Part shown: positions 55,301 to 64,000 of the stretch, piece after piece
Layout: the number at the start of each line of letters is the position of its first letter
Position numbering within the stretch: the stretch's first letter is position 1
Assembly (NCBI GenBank): GCA_012064385.1
Contig: QRDG01002511.1
Coordinates: 124,001 to 188,000 of the forward strand
Length of the DNA: 64,000 nucleotides
Direction of reading: 5' to 3'
Source of the DNA: Puccinellia tenuiflora
Taxonomy: Eukaryota > Streptophyta > Magnoliopsida > Poales > Poaceae
Notes under the pieces: model-generated
What the model was told of the DNA's origin: nothing
What the model saw: the letters and a program-made list of their open reading frames with translations, nothing else
Databases searched by the model: none
Made by a program: the position numbers and the translations under genes

Positions 55301-57208
55301 TGATGGGGTCGCAGCATGGAAAACAAAAATTTTCTACGCGGCAAAGCGGAATAAACCCCAAGGATCTAGATCTACGAGATGAAGATAGCGAAGATGAGAT
55401 CCAATCTCTTACCCTCGAAGATCAACAAACGCGTTTTGTCGGTGCAGGGGTTGGCTAGTCGATCCCCGCAACTAGACTCGTCTAGTCGCGAGGAGATGTA
55501 TTATCCTCGAGATCCAATCCGGTGAAGTGCAGCAACGGGCAGCACCTCCGCGGCGTCCACACGTACAGCTCGATGAAGACGTCGACTCCTTGATCCGCAA
55601 GCGAGAAGACGTGGCCTTGATGATCTCAGCAGCACGACGGTAGTGCCGGTGACGATGACGATCTCCGCGAGCAGGGCTTCGCCAAGCCAAGCAAGAGGAG
55701 AGGGAGAGGACAAGGCGGCGCAGCAGCCCTAGGGCATAGGGGTGGTGCGGCTATGGTGGAGAGGTGGATGTGCGGCAGCCCTTCGGGGAGAAGAGGTGGC
55801 GCACTAGGGCTAGATGGGAGAGAGGGGGGGTCGGCTAGGGGGGGTGGTGCGGCAGCCTCCAAGGTGTGTGGTGCGCACCCCCCCTCCCCTCCTTATATAG
55901 GTGGCGGCTAGGTCAAGGGGAGGGGGCCGGCCGGCCCCTCCTTGCTTGCCCCCCAAGTTGGAGTCCAACAAGGACTCCTCCTTGGGCCCTTTCCTAAAGG
56001 GGTGGGAGCCCACCTCCTAGTCCAACTAGGAGTGGGACTCCCCTCCTTGTGCCGCACCCCCTATGGGCCTAGGTGGTGCGCCCCACCAAGTGGTGGCAGC
56101 ACCCCTTTGCACCATGTGGGCCCCATACAAATTATGGTCCCACTTCTAGACCCTTCTAGAACACTCCGGAACCTTCCGGTACCCTTTAAATAATTTCCGG
56201 AACCTTTCCGAAACCTCCGGAAACCACTTTCCATATATGAATCTTATTCTCCGGACTCCTCCGGAACTCCTCGTGATGTCCGGGATCCCATCCGAGACTC
56301 CGAATCACCATTCGTTCACTTCATCATTTAATTCATCGCAAAACCTAATTTCATCGGAACGTTAAGTGTGTGACCCTACGGGTTCGAGAATGCATAGACA
56401 TGATCATATCAATAATTAATAGCGGGACCGGGATGTCCATATTAATTCCTATACACTCAACGAAAACCTTTTCTCGATTGAACCACGATGCCGGAGATTC
56501 AGTTAATCTCATATACGATTCCCTTTGTCTCACGATATTTTACTTGCCCGAGATATAATCGTTGACATCCCATGTCTAGTTTAATCTCGTTACCGGCAAG
56601 TTCTCTTTACTCGTCCATAATATAGGATCCCGGTGATTACAACTTAATCACATGTCTGCAGACTCTTGATGCTATATTACCGAGAAGGCCTGGAGATATC
56701 TTCTCCGTCACAATGGAGGGACAAATTCCACTCTCGATTCATATCACCCAACAACCCACCATCGGAGATACCTGAAAGCCACCTTTATAATCACCCAGTT
56801 ACGAAGTGACGTTTGATGTCCACAAAGTATTCCTCCGGTGAACGGGAGTGATATAATCTCATGGTCTAAGGAAACTATATTTGGCATATTAAAAGTGTTG
56901 ACAACAAAACTTTTGTGACACGATTAATTGCAACTCTTATTTGGGTCATGTCCATCACACCATTACTCCTAATGATATGACTCCGTTATCAAGTGACTAT
57001 AACAAGTCCATAGTTAGGAAACTCTAACTATCTCTTGATCAACGAACTAGTCCTGTAGAGGCTCACTAGGGACTCCGGGTGTTTATATTCCACACATGTA
57101 TTATGTTTCCATTTAATACAATTATAGCATGGATAATAAACTATTATCATAAACGTGAATATGCTTAATAAACCATTTTATTATTGCCTCTAGGGCATAT
57201 TCCCAACA
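55301..57208 (-). repeat. Copia-2 3' LTR (BARE/Angela type)
   Basis: 1908 bp. On the minus strand it starts TGTTGGGAATATGCCCTAG and ends in CCATGCTGCGACCCCATCA, the characteristic ends and length of this Pooideae LTR type. It contains the familiar TTCCGGAA-type repeats (56160-56225). A minus-strand TATATAAGG lies at 55891-55899, which places R-U5 in 55301-55870. The GC-rich part yields only compositional frames. Confidence 0.88.
55891..55899 (-). promoter_or_regulatory. Copia-2 LTR TATA box
   Basis: TATATAAGG on the minus strand, in the position expected for BARE-type LTR promoters, about 0.6 kb from the LTR's downstream end. Confidence 0.6.
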
Positions 57209-60030
57209 GTCTCCCACTTGCACTAGAGTCAATAATCTAGTTTACATTTCCGCGATCCAACACCCATGGAGTCTCACTCATGAAGTCTCAGTGCTGATCA
57301 TGTTTGCTTGTGGAAGAGGTTTTGTCCATGCTCTGTACTTTACAGCTCTTTATGTCCTTTGCAAAATTGTAACTGTCACCTAATTTGACATTACTTTATC
57401 ATCTCATGATAAACTTCTATCATCCCATGATAAAACTCATTATCATATAATGCATATAATATGTTTGGTCATAGAGTGAGATAATCATATCCTTTCATGC
57501 CCATATGTATGATTAGTCAATTGGACTTTCTCATAACACATGCATCTGGAACTCACTCAATCTTGAAACAACTTTCTCAAACCAAAATATTATATCTTAT
57601 TTCAATCCTTGAATTAATCATATACTCCTATATGTTGTTGACTTAACAAATCAACAGTGAGCCTTGTCACTTTGATATTTCCGATCATGCTTTCGCTGTG
57701 CTACTCTGATATTAAGAGATCCCTAATTTAGTCTGGCTTTATGACTTCAACCAAGTCCACCATTTTCTAAATTTATCTCAATCTCATGAAAAATGACTCC
57801 TCATTCAACATGTTCTTACAATTAAGAACTTGGGTCACATATCGTCATATACAAACATATGGTTCTTATATGTTGAGATCTATGAACAATTCATATTGAA
57901 TTCCAACATATCCTCCAACCATCAATTTTGTACTGAGTTCTCAACTCAATGCTCACCTATATGCCACAATGAGATGAACCATTCTTCTCTTGTTTCATTT
58001 TGAACTCCTTCAAAATATCTAGGTTAAACATCTGACTTTAATGTTTATCAAACTTATCTATCCTCCATAGATACATTCATCTACATGAATATTTGACGTT
58101 CAAACTAACTTCATAAGTTATGCATTGGTCCATGACAACATTTACAACATTTATGAAATCTCCATTTCATTCAAACACTATGTTGTAAACTCCCACTCAA
58201 ATATACCTCATACACATATTAAATTGTGAAGCCACTTTGGCTCCCACTCAGAAATATGTTATCTTTATATTTGACCATGATTAATTAGCTCCCACTCAAA
58301 CATATGTCACCACATATTTTGATTATGGAAATTAATTTCTGCTCTAACTTAATATATGTCACCACATATCTTAATTAGATCTCACTCAGTTCCTTATGCA
58401 CTTTCTCGACACTTTGGACTCCTCCAAAACTCTTAACTCTTAAGATTCGAGAACTCATATACGAAACACCAGCACTTTGCCAGCTCTAAGTTTTATTTAT
58501 TCCACGCAAACTCTTTTGCCAAATAAATATGTGAAACATTCTTTTCACAAAATCAAGTAACAATTACTTTATGATTTAAACTTAAAGTAGAATGACTCTT
58601 AGTCACTTTCGTATTTAAAGTTTCTATTTCTTCTTTTGTAGTTTTGCAGGTATGTCTTGTTTCCCAAACACGACAAGTAAATCATGAATATTATTTTGCA
58701 ACTTTTGACAAAATTCATATTCTTGAATCCTACTTCTCTTTAGACAAGCTAAACCAGAATTCAATGATCACCATCATCAAAACCTTTATGTGTCAAGTTT
58801 TAACCAATATAGCACTTTTCATATATGCCACTTGATACATAAACATGCAAGGTTTAAGCTTTTCTAAACTTATTCCAACAAATCATTTTATCCATGAAAC
58901 AATTTCACGATAAAACCACTAAAATACACAACACAACCAAACACATTGGTTTGTCCCTTTTAGTCTCACATTGTGGAATCTCTATTCATAATCTCATATG
59001 AACATTCTACAAAACTTTATTTGCTTTGGTTTTAATTATCTCATAATTATTGAAACCACTATTTCACATAACTCATATGCGAAATGCAAATCATTAATAG
59101 ATCCTTTATTTAAAACAGGAGTGTTATCAAAATAAATCTAAATGATACTAACGAAACCTTAAAACCAAGAACCCTTTGTTTATGACCACATAATATCTAA
59201 TATAATGTGACTACAATACTTTAGGTTATCAAAACACTTTGAATAATCTCTAAACATTGTAATTTGTGATAACACTTGTCACAAGTCATCATACTAAACA
59301 ATAACTCAAATATTTTGTCTCTTTGATCAAATCGAAAAGACTCAATTATCTTGTTAACTTAGTATCCTCTACTTCCAAAATCTCATCATGACATGAATAA
59401 AATACTCCTATTCACTCATCCACGATAAAATAATGATGTCTTTTATTTACTGAAAATACAACCAACACTTGTGTTTATTTTCAGCAACTCATGGCATTTT
59501 CAGAAAATGGCATTTTTAATCACACTACTTAGTGATGCGCATCAACATGCTCTTCAGCACTAATAGTACAATTAAAACAATTCTCATCATTAAGTATTGG
59601 ATATTTTAGCATGTCTTTATTTTATAAGTGTTTAACTAATTATCGTTTAAATCTAGCAAAGGACAATAATCTCATAATCGAAAACGTGATCTCCAAAAAA
59701 GGATTACTCATGAAAATAGAACAACCACTTGTCTTTTAACATGAATGACCGTCTCACAAACCGAGACACACTAATTTAAGATCACACTTAATTCGATTAC
59801 AAAACTCATTCAAATCCTCTAATTTAAAACGATAAATGTAGAAGTGAAATGACGCCAGCATCACCTCCTTGATTGCCATCTTCCGCGAAATCCACTCAGT
59901 CCCTCCATGCACTTCTCAAAACGGCAGGCCCTGTTTTCATAAAACAGCACAAGTATCAAATACTTAGTTCACCATAAGTGGTAAATGGGACATTTAAACA
60001 TTTATAACTAGTATATCAAAATAACCTTCT
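57209..60030 (-). other. Copia-2 internal region, AT-rich, no pol detected
   Basis: About 2.8 kb of AT-rich sequence with no frame over 63 codons. Near 58190, 58240, 58290 and 58380 the phrase TCCCACTC (TCTCACTC in the last) recurs, often with an ATATG(T) nearby, resembling the polypurine tract complement at 57209. The element-proximal part (TTGCACTAGAGTCAATAATC) is typical of sequence upstream of BARE-type 3' LTRs. Confidence 0.6.
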
Positions 60031-60265
60031 GCGTTGGCTCCTCCGCCTTGCTACGGGATTCCTTTCGATCTGACGAAGTCGAGACATCAGTTCCGGATAA
60101 GTGNTGATTTTTTCTTGTATTGTACGGTGGAGATTAGTGCTTGTTCTTGTATTTGCCTGCTGGTCATGGATTTTATTGTAGATTTTGCACAGAAGATACT
60201 AAACGAGTCAACACATGGAGGTCGTATTCACAACGGAGGGTACCAATTGCATTGACCTGCAGAAA
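60031..60265. other. Unassigned segment with an ambiguous base
   Basis: 235 bp between the Copia-2 remnant and the CACTA end. It contains the single n at 60104, which may mark a low-quality position or a join. Nothing recognisable was found; a 73-codon frame crossing the n is not convincing. Confidence 0.4.
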
Positions 60266-60578
60266 CACTAGTAGAGGACAGGGTATCAGTACCGGTTGTA
60301 TAGGGCCTTTAGTACCGGTTGTATAGGGCTTTTAGTACCGGTTGTGCAACCGATACTAAAAGGTCGGGACTAAAGGGGTACCCCTTTAGTACCGGTTTTA
60401 TATACAACCGGTACTAACGGCCCTCCACGTGGGCAAGGCTGCACGCTGGCAGGCTGAGGACCTTTAGTACCGGTTGGTATTAAAGGTTCCTTGTTTTTTT
60501 GCCCCCCTTATTTTTTCAGGGAGGTTTAGGTTTTCGGTTTTATTTCTTTTCGCTTATTTTTTCGGGGTTTAGGGTTTC
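60266..60578 (+). mobile_element. CACTA left end with subterminal repeats
   Basis: It starts CACTAGTAGAGGACAGGG, preceded by AAA (possible 3-bp duplication). Subterminal copies of TTTAGTACCGGTT lie near 60308, 60332, 60380 and 60460, and inverted copies near 60350 and 60405, so that about 60330-60420 can fold back. This is the organisation of grass CACTA ends. Gypsy-4 interrupts it at 60579 (left flank GTTTC). Confidence 0.65.
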
Positions 60579-61153
60579 TGATGGGGGGATACTTTATAGG
60601 TAGGCCCATGGACCCGGAAAGTAGACCCGCCAAGACCAAGAAGGCCAACGCCGAGTCAAGAGACAAGTCACATGGGCTGGGCTGGAGACAAGCCGGCCAA
60701 GGCCCGTGTGGAGAAAGAGGCTCGTCCAAAGAAGGAGTCCAAGTACAACCCGGAGTCTAAACTTGGAAGACCAAGACGTAGAGTAGGACTCCGTGTTCTA
60801 GTATGACTCGGTATAGCCTGTAATTCCAGAGACCCGGCAGCCTTTATAAGCAGGGTCCTGGACCTTAGATAGATGAGTTCCAAGAGATAAGCTTCAATCA
60901 GTAGAGAGAAACCCTAGCCACCAGAGAGAAGTCGCCGGCTCCTAAGTTGTGGGAGCCGGGTCCTTGTAATCGAGATATAATCAAGAGCAATAACATAGAA
61001 GCAGGAAGTAGGTCTTTACCTCGAATCAGAGGGGCCGAACCTGGGTAAATCCTTGTTCCTTGGCGAGATTAACCGTTCCAACGTACTTCAGTCATCAATG
61101 GCCCCGGAACTCATCTTCCCTGAGGAAGAACTTGCCGTGACAACCCCACGACA
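60579..61153 (+). repeat. Gypsy-4 5' LTR
   Basis: 575 bp, TGATGGGGGG to CCCCACGACA. TATA region TTTATAAG at 60843-60850 within CCGGCAGCC...CAGGGTCC, a block shared by all family LTRs. A long frame enters from 61053 within the LTR and passes through the primer site. Confidence 0.92.
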
Positions 61154-61155
61154 GT

Positions 61156-61173
61156 TGGCGCCCACCGTGGGGC
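61156..61173 (+). other. Gypsy-4 primer binding site
   Basis: TGGCGCCCACCGTGGGGC, two bases after the LTR end. CCCCACG (61144-61150) and CGTGGGG (61166-61172) can pair around the junction. Confidence 0.75.
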
Positions 61174-61175
61174 CT

Positions 61176-64000
61176 ATGGTGGCGAAAGGAGTTGAGATCG
61201 TTGGAGCTGCTCGTCGAGCTATGGAGAAACTCGCCATCGGGCGAGTCTACACTGATGAGCATGGAGAAACAGAGATCGATGACTCAGGCTGGACTTCGGA
61301 GATGAACGAAGTCGACGAAGGCTACCAGCTTGTCTTTGGAGGAATCAACGTGTTCGCCGGGATGGTTTGCACGTCAGGTCTTCGTGTGAACTCGGCGGAA
61401 TCAGTATCAGAGCCAACCGTTATCGTCGAGTCCGACGGCGAGGAGTCGGTCGGAACTTCAGAGGTCGGCATCATCGCCGAGTCTGAGGAACCCCTAGCTG
61501 AGAAACCAGAGATGCTGCAAGAATCAGATTCAGATTATGATGCAGATTCAGAGTCCATCCTACCCTTGTTTGAAGATCGGCTTGGGTATGGGATAGAGGA
61601 AGAGGATTATGAGGAGTCGCCAGTACGCGCTCGTGTTGTGGGAGTCTACATGTCTGGAAACACTGGGAATCAGTTTGATCCGACTCTATTGACAAAGGAA
61701 ATCAATGCAAGTAATGCCGCAGAGAGGGCGGCTGAGTTAACCAACGCTCGTACTGCGTTGGAGAGGCAACTAGCTGATATCACAGAAGCAAACCGTAGAT
61801 TGGCCGAAGAGCGGGCCCGAGTCCAGGATGAAGCTCAAGTTGTGCGGAGGCGCCGCGAGGAGCTTACTTCAATTCAACACCGCAGAGCCAGGAGTCGCTT
61901 GCATGATGGACTCCACATCAATCCAACCAATTTATTCACCACACCCAATGGTCCAGGCAGAGGAGCCGGACTAGGAGGCTCAGCGGCAGCAGGAGGCGCC
62001 GCAGGAGGAGCCGGAGGAGCACCACCACCACCACCACCACCACCACCCCCAGAAGGACCGGGAGGCAGCCGTACCAACGGACCACCGCCTGAAGGAGGAG
62101 TCGGAGGAGGAGCATCTGGTGGCTTAGGGTCTCAGCCTAACAGATTTCATACTCCAGAGGGACATTATTCTAATCCTATGGACAACGTTCATGCGGCGAC
62201 TCTGAGATTGGAGAATATTGTGGTACCAGAGGGACCAGCAGGACAGGAGACTCGTGAGGCTATCGAGCTACTGAAGACAGCTTTGACTCAGCAAGCATTG
62301 TATCCAACTTTCCAGATGCAAGTAGACTACATTCAACACCGTTTAACTCAGGTACGAGGAGTCGGCACGGTGAGTCCAACCCGGCCAACTCTACGAGTGC
62401 AAGGCGTCGTGAACTAGTGAGGAATCGTGCAAACATGCCAACTACTTCACAAGCTCAGCTAGTGGTTGATGAAGCAAGGCAACGACGAGAAAGAGAAGCA
62501 GCAAGAGCTCGGGAGGCAGAGAGGGACAGAGCGTTAGTGGGTGCAGCCAACCCGCCTCAGCCAACCCGGGTGCACGAGGAGGTGACTTCTCCTGGTGTTT
62601 CCCCAGCGTTAACAGGACCAGAGTGCCTGTCTGATGCCATCAGATCCGAGTCCTTCCCCAGCAGTTTCAAGGAGCCGCGCAAGGTTCCAAACTATGAGCC
62701 CAACATGGACCCGACCTCTTGGTTGGGTACATACGAGATGGCGATGAGTATTCGCAATGCCACAGATAATCTGTGTGCCAAATTCATGTATCTTATGATG
62801 GAGGGAGAAGCCAAGGTTTGGATGCGCAACTTGCCTCCTAGGTCAATCAACTCTTGGGAGCAATTGAAGGCGGCTTTTATTCAGAACTTCCAAGGCACAT
62901 GCAAAAAACTCAGCACCATCGAGGACCTGGAGCGGTGTGTCCAGAGGAAGGGCGAGTCAGCAAGGCACTGGATGAAGCGAGTCTCAGAGATCATTAACTC
63001 CTCACAAGGACTCCCACCAGTTTCAGTGTTAATGGCGATGGAGAGAAATTGCAGTTACAATCCCTTGAGTTGGAAGCTAGGTCGTATGAAGGAGAGCCTG
63101 AATCAAGGTATTCCCCTTACGATTGGTGAGATCATGGCAGGTGCTAATAAGCACGCTGCCACAGACAAAACAAAGGATCAGGAGGAAGGGACCAAAGGAC
63201 AAGGTGGCAACGGTCAGAGTCAGAACCAGAATCAAAACCAGAGTCAAGGTGGTGGCAAGCGGCCGTATGGAGACAACTCTGACCTAGTGGCCAATACAAA
63301 CACTGGAGTCAGACGCAAGGACAATAATTCTAGTGGATACCAAGGCCGCACTCCAAGCACAGAGGAGGTCTTGAGGATTCCATGCCCTAAACACGCCAAG
63401 AATGGTAGATGCGGTCATACCTTGGGACAGTGCGTAGATTTGCAGCGCGCCAGGTTCCAAGGGCCAGGAGGAGGTAACAACAATGGTGGATATAGAGGAA
63501 ACAATGGAGCCGGAGGACCCGGCAATAACGGTGGAGGAGCCGGCAATAATCCAAACCAACCTCAAGGAGGAGGTAACCAGCAGGGCGGGTTCCAGCAGAA
63601 CCCGAAGCAGCTTCATGATGGCAATGGGCAATACTATGTCACAACTCGGCAGCCAAACCCGAGTCGTGGCAGTTACCATGTCTTCACAACAAGTACGTCC
63701 AAACGTTCCAAGAAGTTAAAGGTTAGAGCTGTTAATGCAGTAGAGCCGGCCCTTCCACAGTGGCTCAGGTGGTCAGAGCAAACCATCACATGGAGTCGGG
63801 CAGATCATCCTCCAAGAGTCGACGACCCAGGGCAGCTAGCCTTGGTAGTGGCACCTCAAGTTGGGGGCTATACATTGAACAAAGTGCTTATGGATGGTGG
63901 AAGTAGTATCAACATCTTATATTATGACACATTCAAGAGGATGCAGCTGCAAGATAGACAGCTAATTCCAACAGAGACAGTGTTCCATGGGATAGTACCA
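61176..64000 (+). pseudogene. Gypsy-4 gag-protease with one frameshift
   Basis: First frame 61176-62417: acidic N-terminus, coiled coil, 10-proline run (about 62018-62048). A T-run at 62309-62311 has three bases, where Gypsy-2 and Gypsy-3 have four. This shifts the frame, which ends at a TAG at 62415-62417. The downstream protein continues open in the corrected frame to the window end: Arg/Glu-rich helix, capsid domain (VPNYEPNMDPTSWLGTY), Q/N/S repeat, Cys/His cluster (CPKHAKNGRCGHTLGQC near 63383), Gly/Asn-rich linker, and the aspartic protease motif LMDGGSSINILYYD near 63888. RT and beyond lie outside. Confidence 0.88.

Larger units (their letters stand above)
55301..60030 (-). mobile_element. 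Copia-2: BARE/Angela-like element, 3' LTR and internal remnant
   Basis: Minus orientation. The 3' LTR (55301-57208) is followed on the plus strand by GTCTCCCACTTGC, whose complement GCAAGTGGGAGAC is the usual polypurine tract of BARE/Angela/WIS elements. Internal sequence continues to about 60030 without recognisable pol frames or a second LTR or primer site. The element is therefore either a non-autonomous form or truncated before its 5' end. The 60030 boundary is soft. Confidence 0.75.
60579..64000 (+). mobile_element. Gypsy-4: same Tat-like family, plus orientation, runs off the window
   Basis: LTR 60579-61153, primer site 61156-61173, gag from 61176, protease at the window end. It inserted in a CACTA end. 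It is the fourth family member in 56 kb. Confidence 0.9.

Noticed and set aside
52400..60578. Insertion-site preference for a TTC end (GGTTC, ACTTC, GTTTC before LTRs)
   Set aside because: Only three sites, one belonging to the opposite orientation, and the fourth (TACAC) does not fit; too few to support a rule.

Overview
The window looks like intergenic DNA from a large-genome grass, most likely a pooid (Triticeae/Aveneae-type). The grounds are a BARE/Angela-type Copia LTR (minus-strand start TGTTGGGAATATGCCCTAG), CACTA ends of the CACTAGTAGA type, a SIRE/Maximus-like Copia, several Tat-lineage Gypsy copies of one family, and two LARD-type elements with 4-5 kb LTRs. I found no convincing host gene, tRNA, rRNA or CRISPR array. 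One ambiguous base (n) lies at 60104.

Layout. 1-317 is a LINE-like relic, 318-362 a CACTA end, and ~363-3136 a decayed LTR related to LARD-1. At 3137 a SIRE-like Copia (Copia-1) begins; its 5' LTR, gag, protease and part of integrase run to 7816. There a Tat-lineage Gypsy in minus orientation (Gypsy-1) interrupts it. Gypsy-1 (7817-12500, resuming at 48385-52404) is split by a second minus-strand copy of its own family (Gypsy-2, 12501-48379, target duplication GGTTC). Gypsy-2 is itself split by LARD-1 (19755-32791, plus, duplication ATCTG, in the RNase H region) and LARD-2 (36603-46572, minus, duplication GTTGT, in gag). Gypsy-1 is cut again in its RT by a plus-strand copy (Gypsy-3, 52405-55300), whose gag is broken by a BARE-like Copia in minus orientation (Copia-2, from 55301). 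A CACTA left end follows (60266), interrupted by a fourth family copy (Gypsy-4, 60579 to the window end).

Genes. All pol genes seen carry stops or frameshifts, or are split. The Tat-type family has gag-protease-RT-RNase H-second RNase H-integrase on one strand. It also has, between integrase and the 3' LTR, a gene on the opposite strand with its own TATA box, a GCCATGG start and five exons joined by consensus GT-AG introns. Two copies of that gene give spliced frames divisible by three (1071 and 1054 codons). One copy was fully open until Gypsy-2 landed in its last exon. This spliced antisense gene, with an intron full of polypurine-tract-like repeats, is the most interesting content.

Timing. 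Hand-counted LTR differences are 6 of 579 for Gypsy-2, about 18 of 5,085 for LARD-1 and about 16 of 4,144 for LARD-2. This agrees with the nesting order: the two LARDs are recent and inserted into an older Gypsy-2.
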